A DNA stretch of 64,000 bases from Scolecobasidium constrictum UM 578 (Eukaryota; Ascomycota; Dothideomycetes; Venturiales; Sympoventuriaceae), in NCBI GenBank assembly GCA_000611715.1, contig AZYM01000082.1, positions 19,372 to 83,371 on the forward strand, read 5' to 3'. The translations under genes and the position numbers were made by a program. Each line of letters starts with the position of its first letter. Position 1 is the first letter of the stretch. The notes under the pieces are model-generated. The model searched no databases, had not been told where the DNA came from, and worked only from the letters and a program-made list of their open reading frames with translations. This document shows, piece by piece, positions 46,399 through 57,131 of the stretch.

Positions 46399-47426
46399 CT
46401 AAGCCAATGGGCCGTTCTTGAGACCACGGCGTCGAAGACGGCAGTTCTTGCCCTTGCCTGGAACGTTGGACGCGACAGGAGCGCCAGCGGTGGAAGAGAT
46501 AACCCTGTTTGGGAGGGAGAAAGAGGTGCGAGCAGAGGTGGCAAGCGTGGTAGCAGCACGAGTAGCAGAAGCTGGAGCAGCAGTAGTTCCGCTACCACTG
46601 CCTGCATTGCCACCGCTGCCGCTGCCGGCGCCTGGAGCGGCATTTCCACCTGCAGCACCACCGTAGACGGCAAGACCTGGCATTTCGTAGGACACGACTG
46701 GTGGGTAGTATGGCTCGAAGTTGATGCCTGGGTCAGTGGCGGTGTCTGTGAACATGCAATTAGTACAATCGTCGCAGCCGAACGTTGTTAGGATATGCAC
46801 TTACAGATACCTGGAAACTTGCCGACTGGAGATGGGCTGCCACCAGCACCACCGGTAACGGAGATCTGAGCGCAGGAGATGTAGAACTGGGCACCACCGA
46901 CACGGCCAGCTTCGTGGGTAGCAATGTGCTCCATGCGGAGCAGGTACTCGCCGTCCTCGATAGCAGTTGGGATCTTGAAGCTGACTTGGGTGACACCATC
47001 GGTGACCCAGGTGAGCTGCTGACCGTCGGTTGCGAATGTCTTGACACCGGCATCCCAGATCTTGAACCAATCACCATCGCCCTGGTACGCGGTAACGTTG
47101 CCAGTGGCCTTGGACATGTATGCGGTCGCTGGACCTGGGTGGCCCATGTTGCTGTTGACAGTGAAGCCAACAGTGTCACCGGCCTTGACGGAGGCGACGC
47201 CTGTGGTTGGGCCAGACTCGAGACCACCCGGCATGCAGCGGATATCGGGGCTCGTGACATCGAAGATTGGGCTGTTGCTCTGGCTAGAAGCCAGCTTGCG
47301 GACGTACTCCCATTGTCCGGTTGGCTGGCCGTTCAGGATGAGCTTGTCGAAGATGTAGTGGCCGAACGCTTGTGGGACGGCGTTGGCAATAGCCAAGGCG
47401 GCTGCGGCTTTGGTTGTGAAGTGCAT
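46399..47426 (-). CDS. AA9 lytic polysaccharide monooxygenase (formerly GH61)
   Basis: Two exons (47426-46805 and 46745-46399; intron GTAAGT...CTAAC/ACTAAT...CACAG) give 322 residues. A 22-residue signal peptide ends in AFG, leaving His23 as the mature N-terminal residue, the first ligand of the copper histidine brace. His96 in NMGHPGPA is the second brace histidine. The conserved outer-sphere pair is His171 (EHIATHE) and Gln180, and Tyr182 (AQFYISC) is the axial residue. These enzymes cleave cellulose or related glucans oxidatively outside the cell. After PGIY-TATDPGINF the catalytic domain ends, and a Gly/Ala/Ser/Thr-rich tail closes with a basic CRLRRRGLKNGPLA. There is no CBM1 and no GPI signal. 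Regioselectivity cannot be read from this. Confidence 0.95.
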
Positions 47427-47594
47427 GTTTGATGTTCCAAAAAGTGCGATCTGCGTGCCGGACGCTGTGCGTTTTCGAAAGAAGCGAAAGACGAAAGGTG
47501 AGAGAACGAACGAAGAAAAGAGAGCGACAGTAAGGCGTCAACGACAGACTGGCAGTGAAGATGATGAGCAAATTATCGGTGGCGGTCCTCAAGC

Positions 47595-47602
47595 ATTATA
47601 TA
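47595..47602 (-). promoter_or_regulatory. Candidate TATA box of the AA9 gene
   Basis: TATATAAT on the minus strand, about 170 bp upstream of the ATG at 47426. Confidence 0.4.
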
Positions 47603-49090
47603 CGTTGGCGCCTCCTATCCCGAGTGGAGAGCATGACGACCTCATCATGGTACAAATTCCGGAGTGTCTCCCAGAACGAGCGACGACTTTGATGGAAGGG
47701 CAGTTCGCCAAGTGAACAAATGACCGGCGCGGCGTTTGAGCCTCATCGTCGAAGAAGCATGGGTTGTGGCGTTTAACGTGAGTGTACAGCCTTATGAAGA
47801 CGTTCCAGCCTCGTGGGCCAGCAATTTGATGATGACAAAGTGAAAAAATGCATGGGAATTCTTCCTTGGGGAGAAGGGATCTGCTTGTGTGGCAGTGGGG
47901 AAGAGACAGGGCACCATGAAACATCATGTTGAATGAGGCCAAGAGCTCATAGCCGATGTCTCAGGTGTACACAACCCCTGCCAGCACCGTTCAACTTCAT
48001 AGCAAGAAACAAATATTGCCAGCGTGCGAAACGTGCCAACTGTGTATTTTGCGTTCGCTTGAAATTGGTCTCTGCGCCAGCGGCTGTCAACGAAAGCTTG
48101 GTGTCTCCAGCGCGAATGAATTTCGGAACGTGATGAAGAATGGTGGAGAAATGCTCCTCCCGCTTGGCATGATTATCCATGCCCTTGAAACACAGGAATA
48201 ATGCTGTTTGCCGGTGGGAATGGTGATGTGCAATAATACTCAGGTAAGGTCGTCTTCAAGCGCGGTCGTCAGTGATAATGCCTTGCGTGCTCCGAATTGG
48301 GCATGATGGAGGCACCGCACGCTGCGCAGCATGTTTGCGATGTGCAGAAATGGCGTTTTCATGATGCGCATGAACAATTCGCGAACTAGTCCATTGTTGT
48401 AAAGCTGCTTCAGTGGGGAGTAGACATTGAACATGTTAATATCCAAGTTCTATCGTACTGCGAGAGAAAAACACGGTGGCAGGATGGTAGACCAGCCGCC
48501 CATGATTCTCTCCGTCGCGAATATCTGAAGATCCAACCCAATCTTTGACTTCGAGCCCAAAAATCACGTTCGCACGGTTTAATCCATATTGTGGAATGAA
48601 TTTAGTGCACGGTTCTGTGTGAGAGACTAATTCGGAAGCATGGTTCCGAAAGCGGTTAAACTTCGGGTTACCCGATCTTGACTGTCCTGTCCAGTTTTTG
48701 GGAGGAGGATTAATTTCAGCCAATACAAGGCAGATGAATAAAGTCCATGGTAACTTCGGTGCCCAGAACCATGCTGTGTAAAAATGGAGCGGCTCTGACG
48801 ACCTAGGAGGCTAGTTCGCTGCTCTCGAAGTTCGAGCTTTGACCCCAAGGAGGCGAGCTTCTTCTGGATCCTGAACTCGATACATTGCGGTGGAGGGGCT
48901 ATAAACTAGATCATAGGTAAAAGAGAAGCGCCTCTTTCATCTGGTGGTGTCCGGAGGTCCGAAACGAAGCCGCAGCGGCCCAGAAATGTCCAAAAAGGGC
49001 AAAAAGTGAGATTTTTTTTCTTTCGCCCGTATCTCGCCCCAACCTGGTCCAATTAAGCCGCAAGTTGGCTCATTCGATGCAGAAAAGGCC
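47603..49090. other. Intergenic region between LPMO promoter and tRNA
   Basis: No gene supported. The tract at 48985-49030 is rich in A and T runs, including a run of T at about 49013-49020. Short ORFs here lack domains. Confidence 0.45.
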
Positions 49091-49097
49091 AAAAAAA
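49091..49097 (-). terminator. RNA polymerase III terminator of tRNA-Glu
   Basis: Seven consecutive T on the minus strand, starting 5 nt past the 3' end of the tRNA. Confidence 0.75.
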
Positions 49098-49101
49098 CAA
49101 G

Positions 49102-49225
49102 TTCCGAATCCGGGAATCGAACCCGGGCCTTTCCGGCGCCATTTGCTTGAGCTTTGCGCGGAAGCCGTTAGCTTCAGCTGACTCTCTGTGAGAGCGGAAG
49201 ATCCTAGCCACTAGACCAATTCGGA
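49102..49225 (-). tRNA. tRNA-Glu (anticodon CUC) with 52-nt intron
   Basis: On the minus strand the cloverleaf reads: acceptor TCCGAAT pairing with ATTCGGA, D arm GTCT-AGTGGCTA-GGAT, anticodon stem TTCCG/CGGAA with loop CTCTCA-C, T arm CCGGG-TTCGATT-CCCGG and discriminator A. The anticodon is CTC. An intron at 49188-49137 lies in the canonical place, after base 37. Mature length is 72 nt before CCA. The intron is long for a tRNA and contains an internal hairpin, GAAGC/GCTTC. A T7 tract follows as terminator. Confidence 0.95.
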
Positions 49226-50668
49226 GATGTTGTTGAAGCAGCAGCGTGTGCAGGTATACATATACTTCGAAACTGCGCTCGACAGGTGTATAGAGCTCTT
49301 TCCAGCTGCGTATATTGCTCCGTCCAGCCCCTACCACGTCAGTACATGGACAACAACACCATAGCACTATCTAGACTCGTACTGATCTCGAACTGTGAAA
49401 GCAGCGACGTGGGAGCATCTCATGTTCATAATCATACTTCCTTAGGGGGTCAAATGATGACATTGTATCCGATCTCATTTGGACAGCAGCATGTTTCTTT
49501 GTTCAGTCGAGTATATACAGCAGATCTGCCCTGCGCGAGAGTTTCCAGACAAAGATTGAGAACAAGTCCATTAGAGACCAGGGGACTCCATCATTATACT
49601 TTTTCGATCTGGCCAGCAAATAGGTTTCAGCGCCTTCTGGCTACAGCTCATCCTTTCCACGAACGGGCAACCTGGAGAGGCCCGGACCAGAATTCAGCGG
49701 TAGCGAGAGTACTCACACAGGGCAGAAGTCTGACTGGATGTCTAGGAAACGCTTTACGTCTCTGTCGGGAAGCTGCTATTGAACGATGGCATAGCTGTTC
49801 CATCAAGACCGGAAATATTCATTGTTCACGGTACCAAAGTCGCACGACATAAAAATTACACGACTGGGTACAACTTCGTATTGCTAGCACTACTGACACA
49901 TCTGGACGTCGGATTGTCTACTGGAGAATGGTTCCCGAAAATGATGGTCGAACCATTTGTCAATGCTGTAGAGTGCTCGTGTGATGTGGTGTCATTTCTC
50001 GCGCAGGTGATATGACGACATCGTCGCGGAGGTCTCTAGTCGCAGAAAACATTGCATTGGGAAGCATATCGGTTGTTCCATACACAAATCCTCCGGCATC
50101 GAAGGCACGGAAGTGAATAATCTAGGATGTTGAGGCTATGCGAATGGCTCAGATTATGCTTGAAGTGCGTATTGACCCCGTTCCACCACCTCTACCAAAA
50201 CTCATCCCTCATCGTCCTTATCCCGCTGCTGTCTGACCCTTGTCGAGCTCCTGAAGCGGTCGCTCGCGACGGCACCTTCATCTTCAGCAAGGAAACTGGC
50301 AGGAATAAAGCCGTGGTAGCCAGATAAACACGTCGACGTTGGTGGAGATATTGCTGATGGCGGAGATGGGGTTTCGCTTGACTGCACAGAGCTGGATGAG
50401 AGGTCCGGCAAGAAGAACTCAGGAGGGGGGCCGGGACGCCCATCTGGATGCAGTCGTCGGACGGCGGTGGCGGGGAGGAAGTCCGGCTGGAATGTATTTG
50501 CTGCGTAGACTTGAAGGAGCGCATCTCACGAACCTGGTCGCGCTCACGCATGAATCTCTCACAACGTCTCTCGGCCGGGTACGCGACTTGATCAATCCAT
50601 GCAATGGAACAGTGAAGTCGGCCTGCCCGCGCAATCAAAAGCTCTCGCTCTTGCTTCCGCGACCGATC
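49226..50668. other. Intergenic region downstream of the decayed paralogue
   Basis: A 188-codon frame at 49286-49852 has no domain or codon-usage support. The 50.2-50.6 kb part might include eroded 3' sequence of the adjacent relic. No RNA gene besides the tRNA. Confidence 0.4.
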
Positions 50669-52282
50669 TTACTCATGCTCGAGGTCAATTTGGCTGGGAC
50701 TCGAGCCGGCTGCCTTTGAGTACTTGTAACCAAGGCGTTTAAGCTGATCAAGGTCGGCGTAAGGAGTGGAAGAGCCGTCCGCACGTGGTATCGGGATACA
50801 CTTTGTAGATGAAGCACAACCAGAACACCCAACAGGCTTCCGAGCGAAGTACTTACAGGCGTAGGGTGCCATTATGACGAGAATGGGGTTCTCGTCGACG
50901 CGGTCGTATTCCACTTTAGCGCACCCTGGCGTGTATTACAGGTCGCCGAGCAGGGCTTGGAGCTTGCAGGAGTCATACGGGTTCACAGAGTTCTGCCGGA
51001 ACAGTGGCAACATTTGGCGCTGCCGGAAAACGCCTATCGTGCCAGAGCCCTTGAGTCCTCCGCGTCTGCCCACCATCGCGAGACTTTCTCGAACGAAGCC
51101 CATCTTCGATTGAGTAATTTGGTCGATGGGGCCCGATCGAATCCCTGATCCCAAAGCTCCGTCCTCACGCTCTAAGAGAGATCACCCCATGTCAATACTG
51201 TGCCGGTCACTCTTTCGTGTCGGCGCAACGACATAGCCTCGGCAAGAACAGTACGCAGCATCTTTGTTTCCAGGGCCATGAGATGCCAGCCGGATGCTCG
51301 CGTGTGGGACGCTCGGCGCTCAAAGTAGCTCCAACCAACACAAGACTCGAGACCGGTGAGCAGCGCAGCTAGATTGATGGCGGTATCCATGAGCAGCGCG
51401 GTACCTGCGTCATAACGACAGAAGAGAAAATCGGGACGATAGACGAAGAACGCAAGCTGCGTAATACGTCGCGATTGACCTTTCCCCTCATACACGATGC
51501 CCAACTCGAGGCCTAGTGCGTCCTTGCCTGCGCCGAGTGGTACTCGTACAGTTGGCTGGCAACGTCGCTGATACTCTTCGGCAGCTGGCCGGCCACAGAC
51601 CAACAGGATCTTTGCATCGCTCGCGTTCTCGCAGTACACGGAGAACTGTTGGTGCACTGCAATTGTCCCTTCGTCGAAAAATGGCCAGGAGCTTTGTTCT
51701 CGCGTCGAAAGGACTTCTCAAACCAGAAGCACATGTGCCGCGAGGTAGCCGCCACCACCTGTTCGTCTCCAAGCTCCTTCAGATCCTTTGGGCATAGCTT
51801 ACGCAATTTGAGACACGAACACAGTGACGTGTGATCTGCCGTCTTGCCGAAGTTGACGTTCTTGCTCGTGAAGGTCGGGTAATGGAGTTTGATGGCGAGC
51901 GGCGCGGTCACCGGTCCGGATGGATGGACCAGGAATGCCCGCTCACGACCTGACTCGGCGATCTCCTCCAGAGCCCACTATCTCCACCGCGCTTCGAATG
52001 CCTCGTGCGTTGTCTCCGAAACCGACGGCGACTCGAGGAAGTGCGTGATGTCGTGGGTATCGCTTTCACCGAGCTGCTGGGAGAACCACATCCGCAGTTC
52101 ATCTGGACTCAGGCCTAGCATGTGGATCTGCTCCTCGTCCTGCAGCTCTACAGCGTACTCGAGCGGCTCCTGCCTATCGAACTCGCTCTGAGTGATCAGG
52201 CTGTCGAGAAAGTCGTCCTCCTCGACCGGATCGGATCGTCCTCTTCGTCTCCATGGACCTTTTTTCCGTTGCGTGCTGCCAT
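50669..52282 (-). pseudogene. Decayed paralogue 1 of an unknown family (zinc-ribbon-like C-terminus)
   Basis: Translated pieces align in order with the neighbouring copy at 52284-53600: LVHPSG...APLAIKLHYPTFT, then a VCGRPAAEEYQRR block, then LLMDTAINLAALLTGLES and SYFERRASHTRASGW, and at the end IMAPYACKYFA with CSGC...C. The frame is broken by a TAG at 51978-51980, a frameshift between about 51670 and 51716, a TAG at 51172-51174 and more changes after it. An acidic N-terminal region (PVEEDDFLDSL, ELQDEEQIHMLGLSPDEL) precedes the shared part. I do not recognise the family. The first stop could be read as a single transition from CAG. Confidence 0.75.
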
Positions 52283-52283
52283 G

Positions 52284-53600
52284 TCAGTCGTGTCGTATTG
52301 AACAAGACTGCATTTGTACGTCGAACAGAGGAAGAGGCTCGTTGAAGAGACCTTTCTGCTTGCTCAGCTTGTTCTGCTGCTTCGCCGCAGCCTTGGCTTC
52401 GTCCACCATCTTGGCGCCTGCCCTGTGACTTACATCAAGCGGCTTGAAGTCGATGCTCTCGTCGACAGGGATGAAACACGTTCCCGGTCCCTTGTCGTTG
52501 CAGATCGGACAGCGGTTCGATTTTGGCGCAAGATACAAGCCAGCGTAAGGTGCCATGGTGAGGAAGAATGGGTGCGCGACAACGCGGTAGCTCTGCTTGG
52601 CCTCGCACATCGCACACATGATCTCGAGATCCATGGTACGAGCCTTAATCGTCCGGAGAAACGGGTTCGCCGTCGAAGTCCAATACCCAGGCATATGTGA
52701 GGGCATTCCGCCACCAATTTTCCAGACCAGATTGCCACGTGAACGAATGCGGCGTAGGATCTCATTCGCCAAGCTCATGCCATTGTTGCAGAGCTGCTGG
52801 ATGTCTGCTATGGATGCACCGTCCTTCGTCAGCCACACTTTAAGATCGCCATTGAGGTCAGCCCGTTCTACGAGCTCGCCCGTGAAGTTCTCCAATCGTC
52901 TGGTTTCCATAGCATTGCGCAACACACCTCGGACAGACTTTGGCTTGTGGAGAGAAATCCAACCCGTTTGCCTCATGTGATGTGCCTGTCGTTCGAAATA
53001 TGTCCAATCGGAGTGGAGTTCGAGCAGTAGCGTGGCCATATCGATCGCGGTGTCCATAAGCATGGCCAAGTCCGCACCAAATCGCCATAACATGTATTCG
53101 GGGTGAAATGCGAAAAGAACGATCTGCGCGATTTTGCCATCCTCATCATGGACCAATCCGACTTCCAGAAGCTGACCACCTGGTCCGACACAAAGATGAG
53201 AGCGCACAACAGGTGAACGACGCCTGCAAAAAGCTTCCGCACCTTGACACCCGAGTATGATCATGATCTTCGCATGGACCCCGTCCTCGCGCCAGTGGCA
53301 GAATGCGGAGTGTAGATCGAGCTGGTCTTCTGGAATCTAGTTGTACGAGTCCTTGGACTGTCCACGGAAGTATAGTTCGAACCGGAACGTCTGATTGAGC
53401 CGAATGTCTCTAAGCTTGCGCATAAGTAGGCGAGTGCACGGCGACATCGGGTCCGCAGTCTCGCCATTCACGAACGCCTGGCGCGTGAATGGGGGATAGT
53501 TCAGCTTCAATGCCAATGGAGCTTCAAGCGTTCCGGAGGGGTGGACGAGATGCTCCCGGCACTCCTTACTCGAGGCGGTTTTGGTGTCGCAGAATTGATC
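52284..53600 (-). pseudogene. Decayed paralogue 2 of the same unknown family
   Basis: One frame runs from 53600 to a TGA at 52284-52286, interrupted once by a TAG at 53337-53339 between KDSYN and IPEDQLDLH. The 3' part alone is a 326-codon ORF (53264-52284). It includes LVHPSGTLEAPLALKLNYPPFT, LLMRKLRDIRLNQTF, ILGCQGAEAF, MLMDTAIDMATLLLEL, WTYFERQAHHMRQTGW and a C-terminal MAPYAGLYLAPKSNRCPIC...C that looks like a zinc ribbon. Its TGA lies in the same frame as paralogue 1, one base before that copy's first possible ATG, so the two copies form one reading frame broken by stops. No ATG begins the N-terminal part; a lost or unrecognised upstream exon is possible. Function unknown. Confidence 0.7.
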
Positions 53601-53603
53601 CTA

Positions 53604-54034
53604 CGCATGCCCCAGATGATGCTGCGTGGTTGCCTTGACCGTAGGCTTCGCGAGGTATTACCGTACAGCCTAAGCCTGTTGTTGCTCAGCGGCAGGCCAT
53701 GGCGGCAGTTTGCACTGCACGTCGTTGTGCACAGCATAGCTACGCGTAGTGCCAGATTCGAATGCCATCATAAGGACTGAGCGGCTCCAGAACTCGGAAG
53801 CTCGAGGTGGGTAAGTGGAATCGAAGTGAAGGAAGTGAACGCGCACGCGAAGAGTAGACCCTGAATCTGACCACGCGCTCAGCCCTATGATGCAACACCC
53901 CTGTCAACAATTCACGATGTGAACACGGTAGTCATGAATCTTTTTTTCAATTGCCAGCGATCTGCGTCTTGCTCTGCTCCATTTACTTGACTTCTGCTTC
54001 GTTCACGAGACCTGCTCTACAGAAAGTCTTTAGC
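53604..54034. other. Intergenic region upstream of BOS1
   Basis: 431 bp between the relic and the BOS1 start. It holds the BOS1 promoter, with a T-rich run near 53940. The relic's lost 5' end may also lie here. Confidence 0.45.
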
Positions 54035-54863
54035 ATGGTATGCTCACCTCGTTCACATCCAGGGCATCAGTCTAACAGAGACACAGAACTCACTCTACAA
54101 CTCCGCTCTGCGGCAAGGCACTTCGATACGGAAAGATCTCGATGCCTTCGCAGAGAGCTCACAAGCGTCGCCGGCACTCATCGGTACTACATGGTCCCTG
54201 TATCTCAAATAGAGTCCTCTAACAACGACAGGCCAAATCAACGCCTCCCTCACGTCCTTCTCCCGCACAATAGAAGACTACAACAAACTCGCCAAACAAG
54301 AGCTCGTGCCTGAAAAGCAGACAAAGGCATACGAGCGGATCAAGAATTTCCGAGCCGAACAGTCAGATTACCGCGAGCGATTCGAGCGGCTGAAACAGGA
54401 GATTGAGTCGAGACAAACCACGCAGGCGACTTCAGATCTGTCAGTGCGAAGGCCACATATGACAGCTACTCCCGACAACCCGTACGCAACGAGTGGGAGC
54501 CCCTACGGTGCGCAGACGACACCAGTGAACAGATATGGCGGATATGGGGCACATACTCAGCCATCAGGAGACGCAACGAGAGAGTCACATGCATTCAGGG
54601 AGCAGGGCTTCCTACAACAAGCGAGCACGCAGATGGATGAGTTTTTGGAGAGAGGAGCGGATGTGCTCGGCAATCTGGGGCAGCAGCGTGAGATGCTGAA
54701 GAACACTCAGAGAAAGCTCTACAGCGTGGGCAACACTTTGGGCATTTCTGGGGATACGATTCGGATGGTCGAGAGGAGGGCGAAGCAGGATAAATGGATA
54801 TTCTGGGGTGGAGTGATCGTGTTTTTCGTCTTCTGCTATCTTGTGTTGAGATGGTTGAGATGA
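54035..54863 (+). CDS. BOS1: Golgi SNARE Bos1 (membrin/GosR2 family)
   Basis: Three exons (54035-54037, 54087-54183, 54232-54863) give 243 residues. Bos1 acts in ER-to-Golgi vesicle fusion with Sed5, Bet1 and Sec22. The first coding exon is just the ATG; the 49-nt and 48-nt introns both have CTAAC branch sites. Splicing gives M-NSLYNSALRQGTSIRKDLDAF and ALIGQINASLTSFSRTIEDY, the conserved N-terminal helical region of the family. The SNARE helix runs from about AFREQGFLQQASTQMDEF through LGNLGQQREMLKNTQRKL (central Q layer within the GQQ region) to ISGDTIRMVERR. It ends in a C-terminal anchor WIFWGGVIVFFVFCYLVLRW, as expected for a tail-anchored SNARE. A Tyr/Gly-rich linker separates the two parts. 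Confidence 0.95.
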
Positions 54864-55150
54864 TGAATTATGGGCGAAGCATCAATTTCCAGCATAGCGA
54901 GGCGTTCGGCAAGAGAAGTGTACATCACGAGTCGCGGCAATGAATGTTGATCACAATAGAAACTAATAACACGGTACGCCAACAATACACTATACGTGCG
55001 CCGAATTTGTCGACAGGAGCAACACAGCTTGAACTATGAAGGACGAGACGAAACGGCTTCGTCAACATTCAATCACTCCTACACTCATCACTCCAATACA
55101 CACACATTACGTCGTCACCAGATCACTACATTTTTACCCACCTAAGGTAA

Positions 55151-56305
55151 CCTCGTGCACCCGGCGGCCCCAAAATTTCTGGCCCCATCTCCCGCTTCAC
55201 AGGCAACCACAACACGTTCACCTTACAACCACAACTTCAACAACAGATACCAATTAGCAAAGCTTCAGCAACATCCGCACAAGCGCTGCACTGGAAGCTT
55301 GCATCCTTCACACCTCTATCATCCTACGGATCACTCCCCAGACACACCCGCGACTCTATACACACAAACAACAGTACTCACCTCTCCAGCAAGACAGGCA
55401 CCGAGTCCACCTGCAAGCTGGAAAACTATCGCGCCCTTTCCACTGTACAGCTGCCGAGGTCCACCTTTCCTGGCACAAGCTTCGCAGCTGCAGTGTGCTT
55501 CGGTTTTGTCGAAAATGGCGGCTTCGCCATCCAATTGGGCGATACTCACTACACGGAGGAGGATGAGGACAATCAGATATGCTACAAGTGCGCAGAGCTC
55601 GGTCACAAGGCGATAGATTGTAGGCGCGAAAAGTGTCCCACTTGTCGCGACTAAACGCATGTCCCAGAGGCCGAGTACCCTCGAAAGAACGACCCTGTCA
55701 AGTCAAAGTCAGTATGCAGCGACTGCCAGCAGGCAGGCCACATCAGAACGAATTATAAATCACCTCATCCTCTCTAGGTGCTCCAGTTGTGGAGCGCAGA
55801 GTCAGAAAAGCTGGAAAGAAGACTAACGATGTCGAACACAGGCACCAAGTCCGTATCACACGCGAACAGGACCTGCCGCTAGTACCAGGAGCGTGGTCAC
55901 ATCGCGAAGGACTGCGCATGGAAGGATCTCTGCAAGACTTGCCGTTTCGAGAAGCATGTCGGGAAGCCGTGCTCAATGCTATGCAAAAACTGTGGCGCAG
56001 ACGACCACATAGTCACCTGTTGCATCAAACCACCGTCCGAGGGCTGGGAGACCAAGCACGTCGATGCTGCGAGCCCTCATCAGCCAGGGTTTCAGCAGCC
56101 AAATGTCCAGCAGCCGCGTCCCCCGCGCCCAAGTCCCTCTGCTGCATCAGGCACAGCTGTCGCTGCCAACGCGGACACGGAAATGAAAGACGTGAGCACG
56201 ACTGATCGGCAAGACGACCCCGAGGCTGAGCCTGGCCTCAACGCAGCGGGCGTCAACGATGCAAAGATGGTATCAGGACGAATCGTCACTGACATGGCGA
56301 TGTAG
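55151..56305 (+). pseudogene. Relic of a CCHC zinc-knuckle protein
   Basis: An uninterrupted frame of 167 codons (55151-55651) without a usable ATG runs into the first CX2CX4HX4C knuckle (CYKCAELGHKAIDC, from 55580), then a TAA at 55652-55654. Past the stop a second knuckle ends in Tyr instead of Cys (CSDCQQAGHIRTNY). After a frame change and a TAG come HIAKDC, CKTCRFEKHVGKPC and CKNCGADDHIVTCC, then an acidic tail ending at 56305. Several changes are Cys-to-Tyr (TGC/TGT to TAC/TAT), i.e. G-to-A. It could derive from a Gis2/CNBP-like RNA-binding protein or from a retroelement gag; no reverse transcriptase or LTR is visible nearby. Confidence 0.7.
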
Positions 56306-57131
56306 CGCAAGACGGAGATGCAGTCGGTCCTGCGGCACGTGTTGACATGTTTGATTGTGCGCGCTACGGTCAAGTTCGTCATTTACCAGCACGCCACGGA
56401 GACCTTCATCACCCTCGTAGTACCATGGAAGGAGACACGCCTCCCGAAGGTTTCTCAGGACATTGAGATGGCCATTTCGAGTGGCGCCTCCCGCCGAAGG
56501 GGTTCGTCAAGTGTCCAACCCTGATCGTTATCGAGACGAATCAAGAAGCAATTGCAGAACCGGAGACGATACTGGAGACAACATTCCCGCGAAGCACCGA
56601 CGAGAGGCGTGTCTAGTGGCCGCGATAGCCTCAAGTGCACTATACCATTGTCATGATCTGGAATAAATGCACAAGTATAGAAAGGGCACGGAACTGCAAA
56701 AGCCTAGCTCCTGGAAAATTACATTTAGTCAGCATAATTGATTCACATGCCTTGAGATGAGGACAGTGGACACAACGTGTTGAGAAGCCTCGAGCACGCC
56801 TGATCACAAGCAGAACGTACTCTGAGATTCCGGCTATTCGAAGTCGCGAAGATGGGAGTGTGGAATCTCGAAGACACTGGCGATGTTTTAGAGCTTCAGC
56901 TGACAATCCAGTACTTTAAAGCATCTTGAGCTTATTATCGATCAGTAGTAGGCGATAGAGGGGTCAGGACATGCTGATGAGTCTTCAGCATGGTGTTCGA
57001 GATCATAACTTGTTCTGATATTTGGACTAATTATGTGAGCTGCGGTGCTCTCAAATCGCGAATTCCGCGGAATCATGGATCACCTTGAACATGAACTTTC
57101 GGTGCTGATCCTCCATGCAAGCTCCGACTCT
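56306..57131. other. Intergenic region
   Basis: Short ORFs without domains; probably 3' flank of the relic and of the minus-strand gene ending at 57132. Confidence 0.45.

Noticed and set aside
49286..49852. 188-codon plus-strand frame
   Set aside because: No domain, signal peptide or splice partner, and composition looks like noncoding sequence.
53300..53400. An intron removing the TAG at 53337 in the decayed paralogue
   Set aside because: The only GT...AG options around it are about 17-48 nt with poor 5' sites and would remove residues that align with the other copy.
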